Source: Ligilactobacillus araffinosus DSM 20653 (GTDB lineage: Bacteria > Bacillota > Bacilli > Lactobacillales > Lactobacillaceae). From it: a stretch of 64,000 bases of DNA. The stretch lies in NCBI RefSeq assembly GCF_001435375.1, contig NZ_AYYZ01000025.1:62001-126000 (forward strand), given 5' to 3'. Under the pieces are notes generated by a model, which searched no databases, was not told where the DNA came from, and saw nothing but the letters and a program-made list of their open reading frames with translations. Position numbers and translations under genes: made by a program. Numbering within the stretch: position 1 is the first letter of the stretch; each line of letters begins with the position of its first letter. This document shows positions 10,061-19,940 of the stretch, one piece after another.

Positions 10061-10077
10061 GGGTTTTACCCACTTTT

Positions 10078-10104
10078 TTAGCAGATTAATCAATCGAGTG
10101 CTAA
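10078..10104 (-). promoter_or_regulatory. second, degenerate CIRCE-like element upstream of the hrcA promoter
   Basis: TTAGCAGAT (10078-10086), exactly 9 nt, then a perfect right arm GAGTGCTAA (10096-10104). The left arm matches consensus at 6 of 9. It sits about 18 bases upstream of the -35 box and overlaps the ribF stop codon. The exact spacing and the perfect half make chance unlikely; binding by HrcA is inferred. Confidence 0.6.
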
Positions 10105-11049
10105 TTGTTTAAAACCTTTTGTAAAATACTCCTGGGCATCGATCTTATCCTGCTTCAACTGCGCAATCAACTGGTCAACTGATTCAAATTTAACCGATGC
10201 GCGCAAGTATTGATCCCACTCGACTTCAACTTCTTTGCCATAAATCATTTGGTTAAAATCAAAAAGATTAATCTCGATTGTTAACGGATTATTACCAAAC
10301 GTTTCATTGTGACTAACTGAACACATTCCTTGATACCACTGACCGTCAACTTTAACCCGAACGGCATACACGCCGATTCCAGGAATCCATTGATCATTTG
10401 CGGGCTGAATATTCAATGTTGGAAATCCAAGTTCGCGTCCACGGGCTTTACCGTGAACGACTTTCCCCGGAAAGTTGAACCGGTAACCCAACAGTTGGTT
10501 GACCTTTTGAATGTCGCCATGATCAAGGGCCGTCTTGATCTGCGTTGTCCCGATTTTTTCAGCATTCAACGCTTGCCGATCAACAGTCACAACATCAAAC
10601 CGATCTTGTGCAAACTGCGGTAAAGCCTCCATGTTTGCCACGTCTGGTTTACCATATGTGTAGTCAAACCCGGCAACAACAACCTTGGCTCGTAAACCTA
10701 CCATGAAATGATCAACAAAGTTCTGTGGTGAAAGTTGAGCCATTGTTTGATCAAAACATGCAACATATGCAATTTCGACTCCTTGCTGTTCAAACAACTT
10801 TAAACGATGATCAAGCGGAGTAACATACTTAACCGTTTCCGGGTCAATATCTTGAAAGTAAATTTTCGGAAAACGATCAAATGTCATAATTGCAAGTTTT
10901 AAATGACGTTGAACCGCTATTTTCTTAGCTTGTTGAATGACCGCTTGATGACCACGATGAACACCGTCAAAAAAACCCATTGCAAGCACGACATCCTCAT
11001 TCGGAATTTTTTGCAAATCAAGCGGTTCAGAAATTTCAATCACTTGCAT
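10090..11049 (-). CDS. ribF: bifunctional riboflavin kinase / FAD synthetase RibF
   Basis: A 319-residue RibF of normal length. The N-terminal FAD synthetase (adenylyltransferase) domain has GFFDGVHRGHQ near residues 26-36. The C-terminal riboflavin kinase domain (from about 185) has HGKARGRELGFPTLNI and GIGVYAVRV. It converts riboflavin to FMN and then FAD in the cytoplasm. It lies 4 bases after truB at the end of the rimP-to-ribF operon, and its 3' end overlaps the degenerate CIRCE of the next operon. A GGAAGGA Shine-Dalgarno supports the ATG at 11049. Confidence 0.97.
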   Translation of the reverse strand: MQVIEISEPLDLQKIPNEDVVLAMGFFDGVHRGHQAVIQQAKKIAVQRHLKLAIMTFDRFPKIYFQDIDPETVKYVTPLDHRLKLFEQQGVEIAYVACFDQTMAQLSPQNFVDHFMVGLRAKVVVAGFDYTYGKPDVANMEALPQFAQDRFDVVTVDRQALNAEKIGTTQIKTALDHGDIQKVNQLLGYRFNFPGKVVHGKARGRELGFPTLNIQPANDQWIPGIGVYAVRVKVDGQWYQGMCSVSHNETFGNNPLTIEINLFDFNQMIYGKEVEVEWDQYLRASVKFESVDQLIAQLKQDKIDAQEYFTKGFKQLALD

Positions 11050-11053
11050 GTTT

Positions 11054-11974
11054 TTATCCTTCCTCAGTTAAATCAATCATTTGTTCTGGGCGGTATACCT
11101 TTTTAGCTGCATCATACTTGTATAATGCGCGCGTTTTCCCACTAAAGTTCAGAACTAACAATGGGACATCCGTATGCATGTATTTCGCTTGAAGAAAACC
11201 GCCGTTTTTTACGATTTTCCACTGAAAGTCCGTTAATTCAGCTTGCGGATATTTGCGGAAAGCAAAGCCGACCGGGAAAAGTACCTTTTGCAAATTCTCC
11301 CCATGATCCTTTAATTTTTGCAACTCCGCCAATGAAATTGTCTGGTCAAGCGTGAAACCACCGCTTTGAAGACGGGTCAAGTCTGACATCACTGCAGCCA
11401 CACCAAGCTTCTTTCCTAAATCAACGGCCAGAGTTCGGACATAGGTCCCCTTTGAACATTCCACTTCAAACTTAACTTTTTGTAATCCCGTTGCCGTATT
11501 AAATTCACTTGGGGCTGTCAGTTTAAAAGACTTGATCGTGGCTTTGCGTTGCGGCCGTTCAACTTCTTCGCCAGCCCGAGCATATTCATACAACCTTTTG
11601 CCATGAACTTTAACGGCCGAATACATTGGCGGAATTTGGATAATTTCACCCGTCATTGAATCCATCATTTGCTGAATCTGATCATCATTAAATGGTTGCT
11701 TTAATGGCGTTTCTTCAACTTTTTCACCATCGAGATCTTCGGTAGTCGTTGCAAACCCCAACGTGACTTCACCATGATATTTCTTTCCGGACTGCATTAA
11801 ATAATTAACAGTTTTCGTGCCTTTACCAATACATATTGGCAAGACGCCATCGACATTCGGATCAAGAGTGCCACTATGCCCGACCTTCCGCGTTTGAAAG
11901 ATTCCACGGCACTTCATTACGGCATCGTTGCTGGTCATCCCACGATCCTTGTAAAGTGGTAAAATTCCGTCCAT
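11054..11974 (-). CDS. truB: tRNA pseudouridine-55 synthase TruB
   Basis: A 306-residue TruB starting MDGILPLYKDRGMTSND. The family motif GHSGTLDP places the catalytic aspartate at residue 38. The enzyme turns U55 of the tRNA T-loop into pseudouridine. The open frame runs 23 codons further upstream, but that extension overlaps a strong terminator hairpin, and AGAGGAAGTG precedes the ATG at 11974, so I start there. The C-terminal part carries a PUA-like segment. Pairing with ribF downstream is the normal Firmicute order. Confidence 0.96.
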   Translation of the reverse strand: MDGILPLYKDRGMTSNDAVMKCRGIFQTRKVGHSGTLDPNVDGVLPICIGKGTKTVNYLMQSGKKYHGEVTLGFATTTEDLDGEKVEETPLKQPFNDDQIQQMMDSMTGEIIQIPPMYSAVKVHGKRLYEYARAGEEVERPQRKATIKSFKLTAPSEFNTATGLQKVKFEVECSKGTYVRTLAVDLGKKLGVAAVMSDLTRLQSGGFTLDQTISLAELQKLKDHGENLQKVLFPVGFAFRKYPQAELTDFQWKIVKNGGFLQAKYMHTDVPLLVLNFSGKTRALYKYDAAKKVYRPEQMIDLTEEG

Positions 11975-11998
11975 TTGTTCACTTCCTCTTTCTATACC

Positions 11999-12046
11999 AA
12001 AAAGGGTGCGACCAAACCACCTCGAATTCCATGGTTTCGTCACACC
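11999..12046 (-). terminator. strong hairpin with T-run between rbfA and truB
   Basis: Arms 12005-12019 (GGTGCGACCAAACCA) and 12032-12046 pair over 15 positions with a single mismatch and one wobble, loop of 12, followed on the minus strand by TTTTT. It looks like a terminator or attenuator inside the operon, separating truB-ribF from the upstream genes. Confidence 0.75.
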
Positions 12047-12053
12047 TTCTTAC

Positions 12054-12413
12054 TTAAAACTTATCTTGTTGGTGAAGCTTGTTCAACAATTCATCAATGT
12101 GGTCACCATACCGCACTGATTCGTCCTGTTCAAATTTAATTTCAGGAGTGACATAGATACTTAAGCGGTGGCCTAATTCACGCCGAATCAAGCCCGTTGC
12201 CTTATCTAAGCCCCGTTGTGTTTTTTCTGCATCTGAAGCTAAATCTGAAAGAATACTGTAATAAATCGTTGCATGTTGCAAATCACCAGTTACTTCGACG
12301 CCAGTAATTGTAACCCCTTGAACTCGCGGATCACGTACACGTTTTTGCAAAATATCATTGACCTCACGCTGAATTTCTTGAGCAAGTCGGCCAACTCGTA
12401 CTTGTTGTGCCAT
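12054..12413 (-). CDS. rbfA: ribosome-binding factor A
   Basis: A 119-residue RbfA with a KH-like fold. Visible are the N-terminal RVGRLAQEIQREV helix, RDPRVQGVTITGVEVTGD and LRRELG-type segment (LIRRELGHRLSIYVTPEI). It helps mature the 5' end of 16S rRNA in 30S subunits, mainly in the cold. It lies 20 bases after infB with a GGGAGGC Shine-Dalgarno, in the standard infB-rbfA order. Confidence 0.97.
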   Translation of the reverse strand: MAQQVRVGRLAQEIQREVNDILQKRVRDPRVQGVTITGVEVTGDLQHATIYYSILSDLASDAEKTQRGLDKATGLIRRELGHRLSIYVTPEIKFEQDESVRYGDHIDELLNKLHQQDKF

Positions 12414-12433
12414 TTTACCAGCCTCCCTTAATC

Positions 12434-14776
12434 TTATTCAACTGGAACCTCTTCCATTACATATGCTTCAAGTTGATCGCCAACTTTAATATCGTTATAC
12501 TTTTCAATCATTAAACCACATTCGTAGCCGGCCTTAACTTGTTTAACATCATCCTTGAAACGTTTCAAACTTGCAAGTTTTCCATCATAAATAACCACGC
12601 CGTTTCGGATGACCCGCACGCCGCTATCGCGTTGGATGTAACCATCGATGACGTATGCTCCACCAATCGTTCCCAACTTCGATACCTTATAAGTTTCACG
12701 GATTTCAACTTGACCAGTAACCTTTTCTTGATATTCTGGTTCAAGCATCCCTTTCATCGCCGTTTCAACTTCATCGATTGCCTTGTAAATAACATTGTGC
12801 AACCGAATATCAACGCCATCCGCATCGGCTTGTTGCTTAGCAAGCGGTGTTGGCCGCACGTTAAACCCAATGATAATCGCATTTGAAGCTTCGGCTAAAG
12901 TAATATCACTTTCATTAATTGCCCCAACGGCTTGGTGAATAATATTGACCCGCACGCCTTCAACGTCGATCTTTTGGAAACTTTGAGCAAGAGCTTCTAC
13001 GGAACCTTGAACATCAGCTTTGATGATCAAATCAACTTCCTTCATTTCGCCTTCTTTAATTGTATCAAACAAGTTGTCCAATGTAACGTGCGTTGTTTTA
13101 TTCCGTTCCTTGATCAATGCTTGTTCAGCCCGCTTTTCACCGGCTGCCCGCGCCGTCTTCTCATCATTGAATGTTACGAACCGGTCACCTGAATCAGGAA
13201 CATCATTTAACCCAGTAATTTCAACCGGTGTACCTGGTTTTGCTTTGCGAACATCCTTACCGCGATCATTCGTCATTGTCCGAACCCGACCAAAGGTATT
13301 ACCGACAACGATTGGATCACCAACATGTAGTGTTCCTTGTTGAACTAGCAATGAAGCAACGGAACCTTTACCTTTATCAAGCCGAGCTTCAATTACTGAG
13401 CCGGCACCATGTTGCTTCGGGTTAGCTTTTAATTCCATCATTTCAGCTTGAAGCAAGATCATGTCAAGCAATTCATCGATGTTTTGACCTAACTTAGCTG
13501 AAATTTCAACGAAGATCGTGTCACCACCCCAGTCTTCAGGGATCAAGCCATATTCAGTCAATTGTTCCATAACGTGGTTTGGATTTGCACCGGGCTTATC
13601 AATCTTGTTAACCGCAACAATGATTGGAACTCCAGCTGCTTGTGAGTGGTGGATTGCTTCAATTGTTTGCGGCATCACTCCATCATCAGCTGCAACGACT
13701 AAAACGGTAATATCGGTAATATCAGCACCGCGAGCCCGCATGTTAGTGAAAGCTGCGTGTCCTGGAGTATCCAAGAAAGTGATCGTCTTGCCATCATGCT
13801 TGATTTGATAAGCCCCGATGTGCTGTGTGATTCCTCCGGCTTCACCCGCAGTAATGTGTGAATGCCGTAAATGGTCAAGCAAGGTTGTTTTCCCATGATC
13901 AACGTGCCCCATGATCGTAACAACTGGTGGCCGTGCTTCAAGATGTTTGTGGTTCTTTTCTTCGTCTTCAAAGAACTTATCGATATCTGAAACATCGACT
14001 TCGACTTTTTCTTCAGCCTTAATACCGTAATCATCAGCTAAGATTTCAATCGTATCTTTATCAAGGGATTGGTTTTGGTTGACCATTACACCCATCATAA
14101 AGAGCTTCTTAATAATTTCAGCTGGTTCACGGTGGATCTTCTTCGCAATATCAGCAACACTCATGCCGACCGTGTAAACAAGCGTTTCTGGTAACGGCTT
14201 GTTCTTGCGTTGCGGAACTGGGTTCTTCTTTTGATTCCGCCGGTCTTGACGCCGTTCCTTTTTGCTCTTTTTTTTGTTCTTTTTATTAAACTTGTTGCGT
14301 TGGAAATCATTGCTGTTATTGAAGCCACCATTGCGTTTGTTTTTCTTGTTAAACTTCTTGTTGTTACTGAAATGATTTCCATTTTCAACATTATCATGAT
14401 CATGTGATTGAGCCTTCACATGGTTATTATTTTGGTTTGAATGATTATTTGTTGGACGTTGATTTTTGAAGTTCTTGTTCTTCTGATCATTGCGTCCGTG
14501 ATTTTGATTTGTATGATTTTGTTTCATTTTATTATTGTTATTATGAGAACCTCTAGTTTGAACCGACTTTGAATCAGTCTTCTTAGCTGGTTGTGCTTGA
14601 TTTCTTTGCGGCTTTTGACCTTTGCCTAAGCTCTTTTTAACCATTTTTTCTTCATTTTCATCAAGCATTGACATGTGATTGCCAACCTTGATGCCATTCT
14701 TCTTCGCAGCAGCAATCACTTCTTTACTGCTGACATCTAATTCATGTGCGATTTGATATATTCTCTTTTTACTCAT
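12434..14776 (-). CDS. infB: translation initiation factor IF-2
   Basis: A 780-residue IF-2. It has the N-terminal [19 protein letters not shown] segment, a long disordered stretch (about 45-200) very rich in N, K, H and Q, a second IF2_N domain (about 205-255), and the GTPase domain with [26 protein letters not shown] and NKID. The remaining domains end in the fMet-tRNA-binding C-terminus. It loads initiator tRNA onto the 30S subunit. The frame is open ten codons further upstream, but TGGAGGG sits 8 bases before the ATG at 14776. The N/K/H-rich linker is the only low-complexity part. Confidence 0.97.
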   Translation of the reverse strand: MSKKRIYQIAHELDVSSKEVIAAAKKNGIKVGNHMSMLDENEEKMVKKSLGKGQKPQRNQAQPAKKTDSKSVQTRGSHNNNNKMKQNHTNQNHGRNDQKNKNFKNQRPTNNHSNQNNNHVKAQSHDHDNVENGNHFSNNKKFNKKNKRNGGFNNSNDFQRNKFNKKNKKKSKKERRQDRRNQKKNPVPQRKNKPLPETLVYTVGMSVADIAKKIHREPAEIIKKLFMMGVMVNQNQSLDKDTIEILADDYGIKAEEKVEVDVSDIDKFFEDEEKNHKHLEARPPVVTIMGHVDHGKTTLLDHLRHSHITAGEAGGITQHIGAYQIKHDGKTITFLDTPGHAAFTNMRARGADITDITVLVVAADDGVMPQTIEAIHHSQAAGVPIIVAVNKIDKPGANPNHVMEQLTEYGLIPEDWGGDTIFVEISAKLGQNIDELLDMILLQAEMMELKANPKQHGAGSVIEARLDKGKGSVASLLVQQGTLHVGDPIVVGNTFGRVRTMTNDRGKDVRKAKPGTPVEITGLNDVPDSGDRFVTFNDEKTARAAGEKRAEQALIKERNKTTHVTLDNLFDTIKEGEMKEVDLIIKADVQGSVEALAQSFQKIDVEGVRVNIIHQAVGAINESDITLAEASNAIIIGFNVRPTPLAKQQADADGVDIRLHNVIYKAIDEVETAMKGMLEPEYQEKVTGQVEIRETYKVSKLGTIGGAYVIDGYIQRDSGVRVIRNGVVIYDGKLASLKRFKDDVKQVKAGYECGLMIEKYNDIKVGDQLEAYVMEEVPVE

Positions 14777-14789
14777 ATGCAAATCCCTC

Positions 14790-14830
14790 CATTTCGCGTA
14801 TTTCAAATCATTACGTTTTCACGCGAAATG
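14790..14830 (-). promoter_or_regulatory. intercistronic inverted repeat at the infB ribosome-binding site
   Basis: CATTTCGCG (14790-14798) and CGCGAAATG (14822-14830) form a perfect 9-bp stem around a 23-nt loop between the ylxQ stop and the infB start. The last arm abuts and partly overlaps the infB Shine-Dalgarno (14785-14791). There is no T-run, so it is not a terminator. It may modulate infB translation or mRNA processing. Confidence 0.45.
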
Positions 14831-14839
14831 GGATCCGCA

Positions 14840-15145
14840 TTATTCAGAAAACAATAATGATTTTAACTTCTTTCCAAAACCGGAATCTGTAACTGCAATG
14901 ATCGAACGCACTTGTCCAATCGCAACACTTAGCTCTGCGCGCGTAAAATTCGTTGCTAATGGAACATGATAACTCTGACATTTATCAGAGAACTTTTTTT
15001 GCGTTGTTTGTCCACAATCCGCGGCTAAAAAGACGACCTGTACTTGATGCTTTCGAATTTTCTTCAAAACTAAATCTTCGCCAGTCGTGATTTTGCGCGC
15101 TCGTTGCGCTAGTCCAAGCAGATCTAAAACTTGCTTTTTATTCAT
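14840..15145 (-). CDS. ylxQ: L7Ae-family ribosomal/RNA-binding protein YlxQ
   Basis: A 101-residue protein starting MNKKQVLDLLGLAQRARKI, with GEDLVLKKIRKHQVQVVFLAADC, the pattern of the L7Ae/L30e/YlxQ (RplGA) fold that binds kink-turn RNA. The ATG at 15145 overlaps the ylxR stop codon (ATGAATAA), so translation is probably coupled. The frame is open further upstream inside ylxR but has no ribosome-binding site there. Position between ylxR and infB is conserved in Firmicutes. Confidence 0.9.
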   Translation of the reverse strand: MNKKQVLDLLGLAQRARKITTGEDLVLKKIRKHQVQVVFLAADCGQTTQKKFSDKCQSYHVPLATNFTRAELSVAIGQVRSIIAVTDSGFGKKLKSLLFSE

Positions 15146-15440
15146 GACCAAACAATTTAATCCGTGCGACCTTGTGATCAACGTAAGCAATTAATTCATC
15201 ATAAAAATCATCGCTGATCTTAATTCCAAATGCCTTGTCAAATATCTTTTCTTCCTTGGCTTGCTTTGCAACATCAACATCGAGATGGATGTATGCGCCA
15301 CGACCATTTTGCTTGCCTGTCGGATCGATTGCAACTTCGTTTTCCTTATTCTTAACAACCCGAACAAGCTCCTTTTTAGGAAGCATTTCGCCAGTTACAA
15401 TATCTTTTCTCATCGGAATTTTCCGTTGACGTTGTGCCAT
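15138..15440 (-). CDS. ylxR: YlxR/RnpM family RNA-binding protein (DUF448)
   Basis: A 100-residue basic protein with the family pattern RKIPMRKDIVTGEMLPKKELVRVV and DPTGKQNGRGAYIHLD. Family members in Bacillus are known as RnpM, a modulator of RNase P activity. It lies 12 bases after nusA and overlaps ylxQ by 8 bases, giving tight coupling in the nusA-ylxR-ylxQ-infB order. Confidence 0.92.
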   Translation of the reverse strand: MAQRQRKIPMRKDIVTGEMLPKKELVRVVKNKENEVAIDPTGKQNGRGAYIHLDVDVAKQAKEEKIFDKAFGIKISDDFYDELIAYVDHKVARIKLFGHE

Positions 15441-15452
15441 TTTTTAAACCTC

Positions 15453-16589
15453 TTATTCTTCTGAACCTTCGTCAGTTGGTTCGGTTTCAACTGATTCTTC
15501 TTCAACAGCTGGTTCAACTGGTTCTGCAATCGTCTTATCTTCTAAGTTTTCTTCTGCAGCATCGGTTTCTGACTTAATGTCAATCTTATAACCAGTCAAC
15601 CGGGCAGCCAACCGAACATTTTGACCACGTTTTCCGATTGCAAGTGAAAGTTGGTCGTCAGGAACAACAACGATGCAGTCATGTTCATTTTCAGGATCAA
15701 ACCGAACTGCTAATACATCAGCAGGATTCAATGCATTGGCAATAAAGGTTGCCGGATCTTCATCCCACTTAACGATGTCCATATTTTCACCCTTTAATTC
15801 GTTAACAATCTTTTGAACCCGTTCGCCCCGTGGTCCAACACAGGTCCCAACCGGATCCAAGTTGTCGATCGTTGCCCGGACAGCAACCTTGGCGCGATCG
15901 CCAGCTTCCCGGGCAATTGAAACAATTTCAACTTCACCGTTATAAATTTCAGGAACTTCTTGTTCAAATAATCGTCTTAACAAGTCAGGGTGTGATCGGC
16001 TAACAAAAACTTGCGGGCCCTTTGAGCTATTTTCGACTTTATAAATGTAAACTTTGATCTTGTCGTGTGACTTGTATTCTTCACCTTGAATTTGGTCCTT
16101 GCGTGACAAAACGGCTTCAACTTTACCTAAGTTAACATAGATAAAGTGGTTATCGCGCCGTTCAACTTCACCCGTAACGATTTCATTTTCATACTTAATG
16201 TATTCATTATAGATGACGTTATGTTCTTCTTCACGTACCCGTTGCATGATGACTTGCTTTGCAGTTTGAGCGGCGATCCGACCAAAGTCTTTTGGCGTAA
16301 CTTCGAATCGAATTTGGTCGCCAATTTCATATGCTTTGTTTAATTGCAATGCGTCATCCAAGCTAACTTCCAACCGGGAATCAAAGACTTCATTCACAAC
16401 ATCCTTAACCGCATATACGTGAATGTCGCCCTTCTTTTCATCAAACTCAACTTCAACGTTTTGAGCTTGGCCGTAATTCCGCTTATATGCAGAAACCAAT
16501 GCATTTTCCAATGCTTCAATAACAACTTCACGCTTAACGCCTTTTTCCTTTTCAAGAACGTCTAACGCAGTTAGTAATTCCTTACTCAT
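15453..16589 (-). CDS. nusA: transcription termination/antitermination factor NusA
   Basis: A 378-residue NusA. It has the N-terminal RNA polymerase-binding domain (LLTALDVLEKEKGV), an S1 domain near 130-200 (GEVERRDNHFIYVNLGK), and KH1 and KH2 domains (DNLDPVGTCVGPRGERVQ, QLSLAIGKRGQNVRLAARLTG). It ends in an acidic tail of E, T and V residues after about 350, as usual in Firmicutes, which lack the C-terminal repeats of E. coli NusA. It controls pausing, termination and antitermination. It follows rimP after 25 bases. Confidence 0.98.
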   Translation of the reverse strand: MSKELLTALDVLEKEKGVKREVVIEALENALVSAYKRNYGQAQNVEVEFDEKKGDIHVYAVKDVVNEVFDSRLEVSLDDALQLNKAYEIGDQIRFEVTPKDFGRIAAQTAKQVIMQRVREEEHNVIYNEYIKYENEIVTGEVERRDNHFIYVNLGKVEAVLSRKDQIQGEEYKSHDKIKVYIYKVENSSKGPQVFVSRSHPDLLRRLFEQEVPEIYNGEVEIVSIAREAGDRAKVAVRATIDNLDPVGTCVGPRGERVQKIVNELKGENMDIVKWDEDPATFIANALNPADVLAVRFDPENEHDCIVVVPDDQLSLAIGKRGQNVRLAARLTGYKIDIKSETDAAEENLEDKTIAEPVEPAVEEESVETEPTDEGSEE

Positions 16590-16614
16590 GAAAATTTCTC
16601 CTTAGTATATTTGA

Positions 16615-17088
16615 TTAAAACTTAATTGCTAAACGAGCTTTCGCAATTTTATTCCGAGGAATCGTAATTGTTTTGGTCCGTGTTTTATCTTGATATTTGA
16701 TCGTCAATTCATCGGCTGACAAATTCGTCATCGTTCCTTCATATATTTTACTGCCTTCAAACGGCTGATACAAAGAAACGTGAATGTATTTACCAAGCGC
16801 CCGTTGATAATCTTTTTCCTTTTTCAAAGGACGTTCGGCACCCGGTGATGAAACTTCAAGATAGTATGCTTGCGGAATTGGGTCCGGGTCGCAATTATCA
16901 AGCTTTTCGCTTAATTGATCACTGACCATTGCACATTCATCAATCGTAATTCCTTCCGGCTTATCGATGAACACGCGCAAGTACCAACTTTTACCTTCTT
17001 TTACAAATTCAACGTCCACCAATTCAAAATGATGGTCGTCTAAAATCGGTGTAACTAAATCAGTTACAGTTTCTACTACACTGCTCAC
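16615..17088 (-). CDS. rimP: ribosome maturation factor RimP
   Basis: A 157-residue RimP with the pattern [41 protein letters not shown] and [14 protein letters not shown]. It is needed for 30S maturation. The start codon is GTG at 17088, with AGGAGG 7 bases upstream. It is the first gene of the rimP-nusA-ylxR-ylxQ-infB-rbfA-truB-ribF cluster. Confidence 0.97.
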   Translation of the reverse strand: MSSVVETVTDLVTPILDDHHFELVDVEFVKEGKSWYLRVFIDKPEGITIDECAMVSDQLSEKLDNCDPDPIPQAYYLEVSSPGAERPLKKEKDYQRALGKYIHVSLYQPFEGSKIYEGTMTNLSADELTIKYQDKTRTKTITIPRNKIAKARLAIKF

Positions 17089-17126
17089 TCAATATCCTCC
17101 TCGTTTTGCTAAATAACTCCATTCAT

Positions 17127-17156
17127 CAAAAAGAGTGAGCATCGCTGCTCACTCTT
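17127..17156 (-). terminator. terminator of the glycosylation operon, ahead of rimP
   Basis: AAGAGTGAGCA (17131-17141) pairs perfectly with TGCTCACTCTT (17146-17156), an 11-bp stem with a 4-nt loop, followed on the minus strand by TTTTTGATG. It isolates the rimP operon from the genes upstream. Confidence 0.9.
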
Positions 17157-17192
17157 ACCGAGTTATTAAAATACAACAAGTAGTGTAACAGA

Positions 17193-19906
17193 TTATTTGG
17201 AATTTTTCAAATTATTAGGAATTTTGCTTTTTTCATATTTCCAACATAGTGCCAAAATTAACCAAGTAATTAATGAAACAATAATTCCTGCTGTTAATAA
17301 TGGTGGCCAGAATGACAATTCGATATGATGTTTTCCTTTTGGAACCTTAATTGCTACAAAAGTATTAAACGCCTTATACGTCTTTACCTTTTGTCCGTCA
17401 ACTCTGGCTGTCCATCCTTTATTATAAGGAATCGATGTCATCATCACATCTTTTTTTCCGCCAGGCATATCAATCGTTCCACATAACTGAAGCTTTCCGT
17501 TATATGTAAGTTGTAATTGGTTGTTCATAACGGAACGCATCGTTTTTTCAAAATTTGAAATATTAAATTTATATGCAATTAAATCGTTTAGGCTAACTGG
17601 TTTCCCATTATACGGTGAAATTTTGACTTTTATTATACTTCCAGGAGAATTTGCACAAACGTTGAACAACATCGGTTGAGAGCCATTTCCAACACCTGGA
17701 ACACCATTTTCATTAACTGTTACAACTGCATTCCATAAAATATCAGTTGTTAATTGAACATAGTACGGTTCAGCTGAAACGTTCTCTAAAATTAATTCAT
17801 ACGATGATGACTCATTTTTATTGATTGTCTGTAACAACCCTGTTTGTCCGCCTTTAAGTGAACAGTTTTCCAATTTAACTTGATAGTTAACGGGTTCAAA
17901 AAACGTTTCATCTGATCCAACAATCTTATTTAACAGATATGATTGATCATCTGCAGTAAAATCGCTAGATGGAAATTTATCAGCTGAAATAACATCCTTA
18001 CTGGCAGCAAATCCCAATGATAATGCTAAAAGATTTTGATAAATCTTTACTCCATTTAACTTTTTTACTGGAGTATAGAATGAAATGTCTGGGCGATATG
18101 ATGAAGGAGGTGTCATATCATTTGAATTTGCTAAATTACTAAATTGATCCACTGGTGCCATAAAGTACTTTACACCCATAACAGAGTCAACTAATAAATC
18201 CCCCCTCAACATAGCTTTCCTTTCCTAAATAATTAGTTGTCCCATTGAATTCATAAATCCAGTAACTGCCGTATTTTGAGTAGATGTAAATCCAGACATT
18301 CCACGATAGCCTACATTAATTGAATCATTTTCACTTCTTTGGAAAGTTTTTCCAATTCGGTAAAAATCTGTTGATTTTTCACGATTACTAATCCAAGTAA
18401 TATCATGATCAAGGTTTGCAACAAAGTCAGTATATGTATTTGCTTGAGCAAATCCAATTGATTTTAACGATTGATAGCCATTATATCCACACTCTCCTAT
18501 CATTAAAAATAATAATAGAAGTTCAGCAATTTCGGTAAGGTGGATTTCCTTAAATTTTTTATTATGACATTCTAATATCCATACTATGACTCCAAAAGTC
18601 AAAATCATAAATATCAGGGTCGCAATCATGTTAGGAACGGTTAAATAATCCAACTTTTTACTATGTTTTATAAAAACAAAGATCCAACAAAGAATAGGAA
18701 TAAAGAAAGCTATCATCAATTGATAAAGCCTTGGTTTTCCTAATTTACTTAATCCTCTAAGTGCTAATAAAATCATCCATGTAGTTACTATATAACTAAA
18801 ACGGTATGTATAATCAACAGGTGCCTGAAATGCATGCCACAAAATATCTAATGGTTGCCAGCACATGGCAAAAAACATAAATGCCGATACCAACGTTGCC
18901 GCAATCTTTTCTTTCCAAGAAATTTTTTAGATAAAAAGTAAAAAATAACTCCAAATAAAATCACTGCACCAACAAATAAGTTTGGAGGTCCACCTTGAAC
19001 TTGGCCATCATTAAAAGCTCCAATTATAAATTTAGTTAGCATCTTCCATGGAGCATATTCAAATGTTGCTTGAATTGAACGTTGAGTGTACACTCCCTTA
19101 CTCCTTGTAATATCAAAAAAAGTAGGAAGCAATAAAAAGCTAACAGATCCAGCTGCTAATATTGAGCTAATTCCAAATCTAGTAAATCTCTTTCCAAAAT
19201 TTTTCCAGCCATTCCACTTACGTACAGCCGTCCAAGCAAAATATAATACAACAAAGATACATATCATATATCCCATATAAAAATTGATAAATAAAATCAA
19301 TGCTAAAAATAATGTATAGTAAAATGATTTATTTTCATCAAAAAGCTTTTCAATTCCATATAATATAAACGGTAGAAATATCAAAGCATCAAGCCACATC
19401 AAATTTAGTTGGTTAGCTATTATCCATCCCATCAATGAATAGCATACTGTTGCTACTGGAATCCATCTTGGGTTAATCCAATCTGTTTTTTCTAAAAAAT
19501 ATCCAATAGCAAAACCTGCACATCCATATTTAATTAGAGTTAAAAGTAAAATTCCAATTGGTAAAATACTTTTATTAAAAAATAACATAATCAAATTAAA
19601 TGGGCTTAATAAATAGTATGCCCATAATCCAATGGTTTCACCACCAATTCCATTCGTAAAAGAATATAATAATTGAGAAGGATGGTGAAGTAAGGTATCT
19701 CGATAAAAAGCAAAAAAGTCGATATATTGCTCTCCCATATCCCAAGTTAAAATTGAAGAATTTCCAAATGGAGTCATTTTTAAAAGAGCAAAAACAACTA
19801 ACATTACAATAAACGGTAATCCAAAATATATGCTTCGTTTAATAATTCTTTCTCTATTGTTTCCAAGCATCTTTTTAATAGAATCACTCTTGTTTTTAAT
19901 GTCCAT
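17193..19906 (-). pseudogene. YfhO-family membrane protein (putative lipid-linked glycosyltransferase), disrupted
   Basis: Three consecutive open frames (19906-18848, 18893-18225, 18212-17193) together make one protein of about 900 residues, the usual YfhO length. The N-terminal part has the hydrophobic GT-C-like region with LTWDMGEQYIDFFAFYRD. The middle has FMFFAMCWQPLDILWHAFQ and FRFSYIVTTW-type segments. The last has DSVMGVKYFMAP and ends in a membrane helix. Break 1: the frame changes near the A6 run at 18923-18928; one extra A would restore SKKISWKEKIAA. Break 2: a TAG at 18227-18225 in the same frame. However, the neighbouring frame between the G3 run (18241-18243) and the G6 run (18200-18205) is open and looks more YfhO-like (TNYLGKESYVEG), so paired indels in G-runs are an alternative. 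Real decay, slippage or sequencing error cannot be separated here. Confidence 0.75.
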
Positions 19907-19940
19907 TACACCTTACTCCTGTTTATGAATTTCTTCTATT

